64,000 nucleotides of DNA from Chryseobacterium gleum. Lineage in GTDB: Bacteria; Bacteroidota; Bacteroidia; Flavobacteriales_D; Sanyastnellaceae. The position numbers and the translations under genes were made by a program. Under the pieces are notes generated by a model. That model was not told the DNA's origin. It worked only from the letters and a program-made list of their open reading frames with translations, and did no database searches. The stretch's first letter is position 1. Each line of letters starts with the position of its first letter. Shown here piece after piece: positions 8,070-20,150 of the stretch. The stretch covers positions 248,001 to 312,000 of the forward strand of contig CAMCVP010000001.1 in NCBI GenBank assembly GCA_945881835.1, given 5' to 3'.

Positions 8070-9462
8070 TGTAATATCCTAAAATTTCTAAGATGTCTTT
8101 CGGTTTTTGTTCAGGAGCAAACTCTTTGTATTTCACTTTTCCTTTCGCATCGCGATCTATAAGAATGTGTCTTGGCTGAGGAACAAGGCAGTGGTGAATT
8201 CCACCAAAACCACCAAGGGTATCTTGATAAGCACCGGTGTTAAAGAAGCCTATGTATTGGTCCTGATCAGGATAAAATCTCGGAAGATAAATCGCATTCG
8301 TGTGCTGCTCCGAATTGTAGTAATCATCTGAATCGCACGTCAATCCACCCAAGAAAACACGCTCATACACTTCGTCCCAATTGTTGAGCGGAAGCATAAT
8401 GAATCGCTTGTTAATCGCCCAGGTGTCGGGCAATGTAGTCATGAATGAAGAGTCAATCATGTTCCACTTCTCACGATCGTTTTGTTCTTTCTGGTAAAGG
8501 ATTTTGTAAATCGCTCCGCCGCTTTCTCCAACGGTGAATGATCCGAACTCAGTGAAGATATTTGGAACTGGAACTCCCGAATCTTCGCAAGCAGCTTTAA
8601 TCTGACGAAGAATTTCGGTCACCATGTATTGATAATCGAAGCTGAATGCAATGGAAGTTTTTATGGGGAAACCGCCTCCAATATTCAAGCTGTCGAGTGT
8701 TGGACAAATCTCACGCAATTCGCAATACACTTTCAAACACTTCACCAATTCATTCCAGTAATAGGCAGTGTCTTTGATACCGCTATTGATGAAGAAGTGA
8801 AGCATTTTCAATTTCAAATTCGGATCGTCGTGAATGACTTTCTTGTAGAACTTCGTGATGTTCTTGTAGCCAATTCCCAAACGCGAAGTGTAGAATTCGA
8901 ACTTCGGTTCTTCTTCACTCGCAATACGAATCCCAATGTTTAAAGCCGAAGTAGCTCGTTCTTTGAACACATTCAACTCATAAGCATTATCTATAACCGG
9001 AATAATGTTCTCGAATCCGTTTTCCTTCAAATCCAAAATACGCTGTACGTATTCTTCTTTTTTGAATCCGTTGCACACTATTGTTTGCTCCTTCGTGATT
9101 TTCTTCAGCGTGTACAGACGCTTAATCAAATCTATGTCGTAAGCCGAAGAGGTTTCCAAATGAACTTTGTTCTTCAACACTTCTTCCAACACGTATCTGA
9201 AATGCGAACTCTTTGTGCAATAGCAATAGTGGTATTCGCCTTCGTAACCGACTTCTTGTCTTCCTTTATCGAACCACTCTTTTGCGCGATTAATATTCTC
9301 CGTAATTTTTGGCAAATAAGTAAACTTCAACGGAGAACCGAATTTCTTCACAAGCTCCATCATTGGAACTCCGTGAAAAACCAATTCGTCATTTTCCATT
9401 TGAAACTCTTCCTGAGGCCATTCAAATGTTTGGTCAATTAAATCTTTGTACTTCGTATTCAT
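8062..9462 (-). CDS. speA: Biosynthetic arginine decarboxylase (alanine-racemase fold)
   Basis: Converts arginine to agmatine, the first step of one putrescine/spermidine route. The 466-residue sequence has the PLP-barrel lysine in HYCYCTKSSHF (about residue 85). Downstream barrel motifs include LHFFINSGIKDTAYY, LDSLNIGGGFPIK and EFGSFTVGESGG. Its length is shorter than E. coli SpeA (about 660) but typical of the Bacteroidota form. Usually an agmatinase gene is close by; here MscS and the deoxyhypusine-synthase homologue follow instead. The symbol is by analogy. Confidence 0.85.
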   Translation of the reverse strand: MNTKYKDLIDQTFEWPQEEFQMENDELVFHGVPMMELVKKFGSPLKFTYLPKITENINRAKEWFDKGRQEVGYEGEYHYCYCTKSSHFRYVLEEVLKNKVHLETSSAYDIDLIKRLYTLKKITKEQTIVCNGFKKEEYVQRILDLKENGFENIIPVIDNAYELNVFKERATSALNIGIRIASEEEPKFEFYTSRLGIGYKNITKFYKKVIHDDPNLKLKMLHFFINSGIKDTAYYWNELVKCLKVYCELREICPTLDSLNIGGGFPIKTSIAFSFDYQYMVTEILRQIKAACEDSGVPVPNIFTEFGSFTVGESGGAIYKILYQKEQNDREKWNMIDSSFMTTLPDTWAINKRFIMLPLNNWDEVYERVFLGGLTCDSDDYYNSEQHTNAIYLPRFYPDQDQYIGFFNTGAYQDTLGGFGGIHHCLVPQPRHILIDRDAKGKVKYKEFAPEQKPKDILEILGYYND

Positions 9463-9525
9463 TAGTCTTTACCGCGCTTAATATTTTTTGCAATTTTAGT
9501 GTGTAAATGCTTACGCAAAACCATT

Positions 9526-10557
9526 TTACAGCCATTTCTTTCGAATAGAGAAAATAAACATTCCAATCCCTACGAACGCCATAAATCCCAAAGCGTAAAA
9601 ATAGCCGTTGTGCCATTCCAATTCAGGCATGTTTTTGAAGTTCATTCCGTAGACACCCGCTATGAAAGTAAGCGGAACGAATATGCTGCTAATCACTGTC
9701 AACGTTCGCATAGTGTCGTTGGTCTTTTGACCCAATTGGCTGTGGTACAAGGAAAGTAAATTAATGAGTGTTTCTCGGTACATGGCAATGTTTTCCGACT
9801 CTAAAACGATATGGTCGTGCAAATCGCGGTAGTACTTTTTGTTTTCTTCGTTCATATCATTAGGCATTCGACCAATAGCCTCTTTCAACGGGTCAATGCT
9901 ACGTTTGAAATTCATGATGCGCTTTTTCATGCGCACAATGTGATTTAGTACTACTGGTCTAGGTCGGTTTAGTACATCAAGCTCCAGCTCCTCTATTTCA
10001 TGCAGCAAAATGTGACTGTAGCTTATGAAATGATCCACTATATTATCTAGTATTAAGTAACACAAATACTCAGGACCTTTCAAGCGAATTTTACCGCGGC
10101 CCAAGCGTATGCGCTCACGCAGTTGATCGAAAGTATCGCCTCTGTCTTGTTGAAAAAGGATTAATGTGTTTCCCGAAATAATAATGCTGAATTGCTCGGG
10201 AAGAGCTCCACGTTTTTCATTGGGCTCCATCATCTTTCCACAAATAAAAACACAATTGTTTTCCAATTCGAATTTGGGTCTGCCGGTGGTGTTCATGATG
10301 TCTTCGAGCAACAACGGATGAATGTTGAATTGATTGCCAATTTCGCGAACAACATCTACTTCATGCACACCTGAAACGCAAATCCAGTTCACTCCTTCTC
10401 TTTTAAGTGAAGGTTGAATTTCACTTAATGAAATGTCATTCGTTTCTTGAAGATGCTCAGCGGTGTAATGAAGAAAGTCGATTTGAACCTTTTCTGTCTT
10501 TGGATCGCCAATGTATACGAGACTTCCAGGATCCATGCCTGCCTTGGAAATGGTCAT
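9526..10557 (-). CDS. corA: CorA-type magnesium/cobalt transporter
   Basis: A 343-residue pentameric divalent-cation channel. A long cytoplasmic N-terminal funnel is followed by two C-terminal transmembrane helices. The first (SSIFVPLTFIAGVYGMNF) ends in the diagnostic GMN selectivity motif. The second ends with a basic cytoplasmic tail (FSIRKKWL). The stalk-helix region with MKKRIMNFKRSIDPLKEAIGRM is also typical. It is a monocistronic gene, divergent from mpl. Confidence 0.95.
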   Translation of the reverse strand: MTISKAGMDPGSLVYIGDPKTEKVQIDFLHYTAEHLQETNDISLSEIQPSLKREGVNWICVSGVHEVDVVREIGNQFNIHPLLLEDIMNTTGRPKFELENNCVFICGKMMEPNEKRGALPEQFSIIISGNTLILFQQDRGDTFDQLRERIRLGRGKIRLKGPEYLCYLILDNIVDHFISYSHILLHEIEELELDVLNRPRPVVLNHIVRMKKRIMNFKRSIDPLKEAIGRMPNDMNEENKKYYRDLHDHIVLESENIAMYRETLINLLSLYHSQLGQKTNDTMRTLTVISSIFVPLTFIAGVYGMNFKNMPELEWHNGYFYALGFMAFVGIGMFIFSIRKKWL

Positions 10558-10651
10558 GTTTTTTCTTGTGAAGATACACTCAACATTTCAATCTGAATAA
10601 ATTTTGAATTCAGATAATTCTCAGGGCAAGAATCAAGTCATCTTCGTATCA

Positions 10652-12022
10652 ATGGAAAATTCGAAACACGTTCACCTCATTGCTATTGGCGGAAGCGCTA
10701 TGCACAACATGGCCATTGCGCTTCATAGAAAAGGATATTTGGTTACCGGAAGCGACGATGAGATTTTTGAGCCGAGTAAAACGCGCTTGAATAACTTGGG
10801 TTTATTGCCAAGCGAAATGGGGTGGAACGCAGATCGTATTCATGAAGGAATTGAAGCTGTCATTGTTGGAATGCACGCACGCATCGACAATCCAGAACTC
10901 ATTCGAGCGCAAGAATTGGGATTGAAAATCTATTCGTATCCGGAGTATATCTACGAACAGTCGAAAGACAAGATTCGCGTGGTTATAGGTGGAAGCCACG
11001 GCAAGACCAGCATCACCAGCATGATTCTTCACGTTTTAAATGCGCTAGGAAAAAATGTCGATTACATGGTGGGCGCGCAGTTGGCGGGATTCGATTGTAT
11101 GGTGAAGTTCACCGAAGAGGCAGAGATAGCGATTATTGAAGGAGACGAGTACTTGTCTTCGCCAACCGACTTGCGTCCGAAGTTTCACTTGTACCATCCA
11201 ACCATTGCAGTCATGAGCGGCATTGCGTGGGATCACATTAACGTGTTTCCAACCTTCGAGAACTACGTGAAGCAATTTGAAATTTTTGTGGAAAAGATTG
11301 TTCCGAATGGAACGCTCATCTATTGCGAGTTAGACGAGGAAGTGAAAAAGGTTTGCGAAAGTGCAAGACAAGATATTTCGCTCAAGCCATACGGAACCTT
11401 CGAGCACGAAGTCCGCAACGGCGTTACGTTTATTCGTCACAACGGAACAGAAACAGCCATTGAAATATTCGGGAATCACAACCTTCAAAATTTGAACGCG
11501 GCCTTTTTGGTTTGCGAAAGTTTAGGTGTGAACGCGGGTGAATTCCTTCGCGCTATTTCATCGTTCACCGGCGCAGCAAAACGTTTGGAGTTGGTTGGAA
11601 GAAACGAGCACTCGGCGTGCTACAAAGATTTCGCGCATTCTCCTTCCAAATTGAAAGCAACAACAAATGCATTGAAGGAACAATTTCCAAACAGAAAATT
11701 AATCGCGTGCATGGAACTGCACACGTTTTCCAGTTTGAATAAAAATTTCTTAAGTCAGTACGAAGGCGCTATGGCTGCGGCCGATGAAGCATTTGTGTAC
11801 TTCAACACACATACACTCGAACACAAAAAACTTCCGCCCATTTCAACGGAAGAAGTGGAACAAGCCTTCGCTTCGAAGAATGTAAAGGTCATTAACGACT
11901 CGAAGGCGTTATTGAATATTTTGTTGGAAATGAATTGGGAAAACGCCAATTTATTGTTGATGTCTTCCGGAAATTTCGACGGCTTAGATTACCAAGAAAT
12001 TTGGAATCAGATGCACAATTAA
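10652..12022 (+). CDS. mpl: UDP-N-acetylmuramate:L-alanyl-gamma-D-glutamyl-meso-diaminopimelate ligase (Mpl)
   Basis: Recycles cell-wall peptide by ligating the tripeptide back onto UDP-MurNAc in the cytoplasm. The product is 456 residues. It has the MurC-like N-terminal fold (HLIAIGGSAMHNMAIALHRKGYLVTGSDDEIFEPS), the ATP loop GGSHGKTSITSMI, and the Mur-ligase region EGDEYLSSPTDLRPKFHLYHP with AWDHINVFPTFENY. The opening GGSAMHNMA and the SSPTD block point to Mpl rather than MurC. The ORF track begins at a TTG 48 bp upstream; the ATG at 10652 (MENSKHVHLIAIGG) is preferred. Its stop is one base from the convergent ZIP gene's stop. Confidence 0.93.
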   Translation: MENSKHVHLIAIGGSAMHNMAIALHRKGYLVTGSDDEIFEPSKTRLNNLGLLPSEMGWNADRIHEGIEAVIVGMHARIDNPELIRAQELGLKIYSYPEYIYEQSKDKIRVVIGGSHGKTSITSMILHVLNALGKNVDYMVGAQLAGFDCMVKFTEEAEIAIIEGDEYLSSPTDLRPKFHLYHPTIAVMSGIAWDHINVFPTFENYVKQFEIFVEKIVPNGTLIYCELDEEVKKVCESARQDISLKPYGTFEHEVRNGVTFIRHNGTETAIEIFGNHNLQNLNAAFLVCESLGVNAGEFLRAISSFTGAAKRLELVGRNEHSACYKDFAHSPSKLKATTNALKEQFPNRKLIACMELHTFSSLNKNFLSQYEGAMAAADEAFVYFNTHTLEHKKLPPISTEEVEQAFASKNVKVINDSKALLNILLEMNWENANLLLMSSGNFDGLDYQEIWNQMHN

Positions 12023-12023
12023 T

Positions 12024-12866
12024 TTAGGTTAGCCCGACATCCAAAAGCATCATCACAATGAATCCGCCAATGAGGCCGAGTGTGGCCACGTCGGTATATT
12101 TGTCTTGCTGCGTTTCCGGAATTACTTCTTCCACAACAACATAAATCATGGCGCCAGCCGCGAAGGCTAAGGCATATGGAAGCACCGCGTGCATTTGAAT
12201 TACCGCGAGCGCTCCAACTACTCCGGCTATGGGCTCAACAATGGCAGAAAGCTGTCCGTACCAAAAACTCTTTTTACGCGTAAGTCCCATTCTTCTAAGT
12301 GGAAATGAAACCGCAATTCCTTCCGGGAAATTTTGCAATCCAATACCAATGGCCAATGCCACCGCCCCGCCAATGCTAGCTTCTGGAAGTCCTGCTGCCA
12401 CGCCACCGAACAATACGCCTACAGCCAATCCTTCCGGAATGTTGTGAAGTGTAATGGCCAAAACCAACAACATGGTTTTATTCAATTTGGTTTGAACACC
12501 TTCGGTTTTTTCTTGCGGAAAATTTAAGTGTAAGTGTGGAAGGAATTTGTCTAGTGCAAATAGGAACAATGCGCCCATTGCGAATCCGGCTGCTGCAGGA
12601 AAGGCTTTCGTAAATCCTTCTCCCGGACTCATTTCAATGGCCGGAGCAAGCAACGACCAAAAGCTTGCGGCAATCATTACACCGCCTGTAAATCCTAGCA
12701 TTCCGTCGAGTGCTCTTCGATTTAAATCTTTCACAACGAAGACCAAAGAAGCGCCTAACGCCGTGACAAACCAAGTAAACGTAGTTGCAATCAGAGCGGC
12801 ATAAACATATCCATAGGGACCGCCTGTTTCAACCAGATTTTGAAAGAAAGAGGTAATGCTGTTCAT
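12024..12866 (-). CDS. ZIP-family metal transporter
   Basis: A 280-residue membrane protein with about eight hydrophobic segments, expected to import zinc or another divalent metal. The two metal-site helices are clear: HNIPEGLAVGVLFGG (about residue 140) and LQNFPEGIAVSFPLRRMG (about 180). These resemble the ZupT/GufA group. Between the third and fourth segments is a short cytoplasmic loop (LPHLHLNFPQEKTEG) with histidines. Metal preference cannot be read from sequence. It ends back-to-back with mpl and follows the 492-residue hypothetical gene by 21 bp on the same strand, so the two may share a transcript. Confidence 0.92.
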   Translation of the reverse strand: MNSITSFFQNLVETGGPYGYVYAALIATTFTWFVTALGASLVFVVKDLNRRALDGMLGFTGGVMIAASFWSLLAPAIEMSPGEGFTKAFPAAAGFAMGALFLFALDKFLPHLHLNFPQEKTEGVQTKLNKTMLLVLAITLHNIPEGLAVGVLFGGVAAGLPEASIGGAVALAIGIGLQNFPEGIAVSFPLRRMGLTRKKSFWYGQLSAIVEPIAGVVGALAVIQMHAVLPYALAFAAGAMIYVVVEEVIPETQQDKYTDVATLGLIGGFIVMMLLDVGLT

Positions 12867-12887
12867 ACCAACAAATGTAACTGAAAT

Positions 12888-14366
12888 TTATTCGAACACG
12901 ACCGAAGCGAAGCTTGTTTTAGAAGCACGCGCCTTTGCCCATTTGTGAAAATCGAAGTAGGTGAAGAAAAGCGGATCGGTCTTTTTTACTTCGAGCAATT
13001 CACTTTCCAACCAACCCCACAATTCTTTGTCTTGAATGCTCTTGCGCTTCTTGAGTGTTTCATTTATGAATTGAAGAATTTTCTTTTCCCCTTCAAATGC
13101 TTTGTTGCGCGTGATAAGGAAGCGCTGAACATTTCGAAGCGCATAAGGAATGTAACGCTCGTTGTTCAATTCAATTTGAACAATTAAATTGAAGACTTGC
13201 GCTATGCATTGCAAATGCAGCAACTCGTTGGAAGGCGTGCTTTGAAGGAATCGCTGAATGAATCGCTCAGACTCTTTGAATTCTTCTTGAATGAAACAAA
13301 CTACGGCGCATTGAAACAAGACATGCGATGCACGAATGTCGAATTCACTTTCCGAACGAGTAAGATCTTCTTTGTGTTCCGCTATGTAAGCATAGGCCGC
13401 TTCGTTGTTTTTTTGAAGTAAGAAAACGGTAAGTGCAGTGCTTCGAAGTAACCACTGATTTTCACTTCCAACAAAACATGCTTCAAGTTGCGAGAGGTAG
13501 TCAAATGCCGAATCGGCATTTTTCAATTGAGCAGAAATTACCGCTGCATTCGCAAGTGCATTGCGGAGGATGCTGGTGTTTTCATTTCCTTTTACTTCGC
13601 AGTTTTTGAGAAGTTCAAGCAGTTCCGTAATGCTACTTAAACTTTCATTCGGTTTTCTAGCGCTCAACAACACCGCGCCTTTCAGCTGTAATAATTTAAT
13701 TTGTGCCTCTAGAGAAATGGGGGTAATGGTGTCTATTTCATGAAGTAAATCCTCGTTGTGCGATTGCTCTTCGGTTTGTCTAGGCTGACCGTTGGTGTAG
13801 TAACCCGCAAACCACGACCACTTCATGAATGCAATTTCTTTTTCATTTTGAATGGAAGAAAGAACCGCTTTCATTTCTGAATAATTGCTGCTAAGCATTT
13901 CATGGCGCTCGTTCGCCGGAATGTTCATGGATTCGAGTATGCGTTCTTTCCATTCGTTCAATTCAAGTTGAAGTGCAGAGAGTTCGTGCTTGCGTGCAAT
14001 TTTTTGCGCCGAGTAAACCAATTTATCGGCTTGTTCAAAGAGTTCACGCATGTACAAGACCTCAATGCTTTGAAGCAGGCGCATAACCTCTGCGCGCGCA
14101 GTAGCTTTGTGATGGAAGGCGGCTAATGTTTTAAGTAGCGTGTGGTAAAGCCTATTCTTTGCAATAGAGATGGCGTCTGTGATTGGAGAACCTTTGAGAA
14201 TCTTCAAGAGTTTCTCTTCGTCGTATTCGTTTAATTTCTCCATGGCATCGAAGAGCAAACGGTGTTGACCGTCTTCTGCCATGGGCTGTAAGCGGAAATA
14301 GCGCTTTTCTGATTTGCTTAAACTCTTTATTAGAACGAAGAGTGCGTCGGATGCAACATTTGCCAT
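12888..14366 (-). CDS. Conserved hypothetical protein, all-helical
   Basis: A 492-residue protein not matched to a named family. It has no signal peptide or membrane segment. Almost the whole length is predicted helical, with many leucine/glutamate/lysine stretches. Repeated motifs of about 35 residues look like divergent TPR-type helical hairpins (for example AIISAQ…ADSAFDYLSQLEACF, and RASHVLFQCAVVCFIQEEFKESERFIQRFL). The N-terminus (ALFVLIKSLSKSEKRYFRLQ) resembles a recurrent Bacteroidota hypothetical. A cytoplasmic scaffold is plausible, but no function is claimed. It sits upstream of the ZIP gene on the same strand. Confidence 0.8.
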   Translation of the reverse strand: MANVASDALFVLIKSLSKSEKRYFRLQPMAEDGQHRLLFDAMEKLNEYDEEKLLKILKGSPITDAISIAKNRLYHTLLKTLAAFHHKATARAEVMRLLQSIEVLYMRELFEQADKLVYSAQKIARKHELSALQLELNEWKERILESMNIPANERHEMLSSNYSEMKAVLSSIQNEKEIAFMKWSWFAGYYTNGQPRQTEEQSHNEDLLHEIDTITPISLEAQIKLLQLKGAVLLSARKPNESLSSITELLELLKNCEVKGNENTSILRNALANAAVISAQLKNADSAFDYLSQLEACFVGSENQWLLRSTALTVFLLQKNNEAAYAYIAEHKEDLTRSESEFDIRASHVLFQCAVVCFIQEEFKESERFIQRFLQSTPSNELLHLQCIAQVFNLIVQIELNNERYIPYALRNVQRFLITRNKAFEGEKKILQFINETLKKRKSIQDKELWGWLESELLEVKKTDPLFFTYFDFHKWAKARASKTSFASVVFE

Positions 14367-14539
14367 GGCGTTTCGATTTAAGGTTGACTACAAGTTCTAA
14401 TTCTTTTTTGGATAAAAGACGCGGTCTTATTTTTCGGTATTCATTTCAAGAGTTTCGGTCATTCTCTGCGTATTTTTGGCAGGCTCGCACTTTTATTGAA
14501 TGTGGGCAATACTACAACTAGAAATTCGTTCGAGCATTC

Positions 14540-18555
<4,016 letters not shown>

Positions 18556-19020
18556 TTATGGAAACCAATAAAAGTCTTCTTTTCCGCAGCCCTGAATCAA
18601 TTGGCTCCACGATTCTATCTCGAGTTGCATTTTAACAACAGCCGATTTCTTAAACGGATGTTGCATGCCGGTGAGGTATTGTGAAAGATTAGAGACACCC
18701 GGATTGTGTCCTATGAGAACCACGTCATTCCAATCGTTTGGAAGAAGTTCAATGACTTCTAACAAGTCTGAAAGTTCAGCGTTGTAAATTCTTTTTTCTA
18801 AATGAAGAACAGGCTTATGGCTTTGCGTGGTACTCAGCGCATGCGCGGTAGAGTAGGTGCGCACGGCAGGACTAACGATCCAGTTTGTTGGAAGTTGTCC
18901 GAGGTGATTTCCCAGCGCTAATGCTTGAAGGTTTCCGCGTTCGGTCAGCGGTCTGAAGCTGTCGGGCTGTCCGTAAAGGTCTTCCGCTTCAGCGTGACGA
19001 ATAATGTAAAGTGTCTTCAT
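18556..19020 (-). CDS. SixA-type phosphohistidine phosphatase
   Basis: A 154-residue member of the histidine phosphatase (phosphoglycerate-mutase-like) superfamily. The catalytic RHG-type motif is IIRHAEAED at the N-terminus. A second core histidine is in VVLIGHNPGVSNL (about residue 110). The short single-domain form with IGHNP is typical of SixA, which dephosphorylates phosphohistidine on signalling or PTS proteins in other bacteria. The substrate here is unknown. Its start overlaps the stop of the upstream methyltransferase gene by one base, so they are probably co-transcribed. Confidence 0.88.
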   Translation of the reverse strand: MKTLYIIRHAEAEDLYGQPDSFRPLTERGNLQALALGNHLGQLPTNWIVSPAVRTYSTAHALSTTQSHKPVLHLEKRIYNAELSDLLEVIELLPNDWNDVVLIGHNPGVSNLSQYLTGMQHPFKKSAVVKMQLEIESWSQLIQGCGKEDFYWFP

Positions 19021-19784
19021 TAAACGTTGTACTCTCTTCCTTTTACGTTTAGCACTTTCGTGTATTTCTTCAAGCTACGAAGAACAATGAAAATGATGAA
19101 TCCGCTGAACAAAGCGGTGTGCCAAAACGGAGTAAGGATTTCCTTCCAACCGAAATATCCGAAGTGCACGTAGTTCTTCAGTGCGTCGAGCAAAGCGAAG
19201 GAAATGAATACTGCGAAGAATCCGTTGTATTCGCGTTTCAACACGTTACGCAATGAGAATTCTACAGGTGCAGATTTCCATGAAGAGAAACGTGGGAAGA
19301 AAGGCGGAGTTCTTTCGGTCCATTTGATGTAAACGTCTCCGAATTTATTTCGAAGGAAGAATTCTTCTGCGAACATGATGCGTTCGTAGTACAACCAGAA
19401 CAGTAGGCATGAAGTAAGTGTGAACCACCAGTTACCAACGTACATTATGATACCTAACCACATGAAGAAGTTCCCTAAGTAAAGTGGGTGACGAACAATG
19501 CTGTAGATGCCTGTGTGATTTAACACTTCAGCAACCTGACCTTCTTTGGTATTTCTACCTGAAGTACCTTTCGGAGTATAACCGATTGTTATTACGCGAA
19601 TAAGTTGTCCGAAAAATGAAATACCTAAGCACGTCCAAGCCCAAGTTTTATCGAACAACGGATTGTCTGTATCCAATTCAAACCAAATAACCGAAGCGGC
19701 TAAAACATACAATGCCAGTGGAAGAAAGCTGCGCCAACGAAATAGCCAGTTCCCACTTTTGTTCATCTCTTCAATAAGCGCCAT
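19020..19784 (-). CDS. Isoprenylcysteine carboxyl methyltransferase-like membrane protein
   Basis: A 254-residue membrane protein with about six hydrophobic segments. The conserved ICMT/PEMT-type core is IYSIVRHPLYLGNFFMWLG (about residues 90-110), then LYYERIMFAEEFFLRNKFGDVYIKWTERTPPFFP. This core binds S-adenosylmethionine and a lipid-like substrate. Bacterial members act on unknown lipids or isoprenoids. The C-terminal third has two additional hydrophobic segments. It lies first in a two-gene unit with SixA. The promoter side abuts the first mini-hairpin array. Confidence 0.85.
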   Translation of the reverse strand: MALIEEMNKSGNWLFRWRSFLPLALYVLAASVIWFELDTDNPLFDKTWAWTCLGISFFGQLIRVITIGYTPKGTSGRNTKEGQVAEVLNHTGIYSIVRHPLYLGNFFMWLGIIMYVGNWWFTLTSCLLFWLYYERIMFAEEFFLRNKFGDVYIKWTERTPPFFPRFSSWKSAPVEFSLRNVLKREYNGFFAVFISFALLDALKNYVHFGYFGWKEILTPFWHTALFSGFIIFIVLRSLKKYTKVLNVKGREYNV

Positions 19785-19816
19785 AATAGAATTTTATGTC
19801 GCGAAAGTACGAATTA

Positions 19817-19969
19817 ATTCTTCGAATCAATTGCTGCGCAATCAATCCTGCGGATCAATCACTGCGTGATCAATTGCTTCGCAATCAATCCTTCGGATAA
19901 ATCGGAACGATTGATCGCAACGCGATTGATTCGAAGAATTGATCTGAAAGATTGATCACCGAAGGTGAT
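19817..19969. repeat. Mini-hairpin array 1 (11 units, CA/TG spacers)
   Basis: Eleven perfect tiny palindromes in a row, each 11-15 bp with a 3-nt loop, separated by exactly 2 nt. In order (stem-loop-stem): ATTC-TTC-GAAT, ATTGC-TGC-GCAAT, ATCC-TGC-GGAT, ATCAC-TGC-GTGAT, ATTGC-TTC-GCAAT, ATCC-TTC-GGAT, ATCG-GAA-CGAT, ATCGC-AAC-GCGAT, ATTC-GAA-GAAT, ATCT-GAA-AGAT, ATCACC-GAA-GGTGAT. Spacers are CA in the first half, AA in the middle and TG in the second half. Loops switch from TTC/TGC to GAA/AAC at the same point. The array is therefore built head-to-head, with stems that vary but remain self-complementary. Confidence 0.92.
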
Positions 19970-19990
19970 TGTTGGAACTGCGTTGTTAAA

Positions 19991-20079
19991 TCATCACGTT
20001 GATGTCATCCGGAACGGTCATCACGAAGTGTCATCCTTCAAGGAAGGTCATCACCAAAGGTGTCATCGGCATTTCGCCG
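19991..20079. repeat. Mini-hairpin array 2 (6 units, TCAT spacers)
   Basis: A second array of different style directly follows. Units, each preceded by TCAT, are: CACGTTGATG (foldable as ATCA-CGT-TGAT with the spacer), CCG-GAA-CGG, CAC-GAA-GTG, CCTTC-AAG-GAAGG, CACC-AAA-GGTG and CGGC-ATTTC-GCCG. The constant 4-nt spacer and variable complementary stems are directly visible. A two-spacer version of the same style occurs at 53154-53200. Confidence 0.9.
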
Positions 20080-20081
20080 TT

Positions 20082-20119
20082 GAATAAACAGCATATAACC
20101 TGCATATAAAAATTGGTGT
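20082..20119. repeat. 38-nt element, copy A (shared with 48376-48413)
   Basis: The stretch beginning GAATAAACAGCATATAACC recurs, inverted in the window, at 48376-48413 with 36 of 38 positions identical. Here it lies 31 bp upstream of the ORF6N gene, reading in the same direction as the gene. It contains the internal sequence GCATATAACCTGCA. It could be an insertion boundary or a regulatory sequence. Confidence 0.88.
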
Positions 20120-20150
20120 GTTTTTCAAATTGGCGAAATAGGTTTGCTCT

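Larger units (their letters stand above)
19785..20150. other. 366-bp non-coding gap holding hairpin arrays and a shared element
   Basis: No ORF with family features was seen in this gap. Nearly all of it is taken up by a CA/TG-spaced mini-hairpin array (19817-19969), a TCAT-spaced array (19991-20079) and the 38-nt shared element (20082-20119), each listed separately. The remaining roughly 30 bp before the ORF6N gene contains a -7-like TAGGTTTG at 20139-20146. Confidence 0.9.

Noticed and set aside
19817-20079. CRISPR-like array
   Set aside because: Units are 11-15 bp palindromes with 2-4 bp spacers; CRISPR needs longer constant repeats and longer unique spacers. Here the spacer is constant and the repeat varies.
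20082-20119. Integron attC core site (GTTATATGC resembles GTTRRRY)
   Set aside because: The second R position is T, the orientation relative to the downstream gene is opposite to a cassette boundary, and no integrase is in the window. It remains possible only as a very divergent site.
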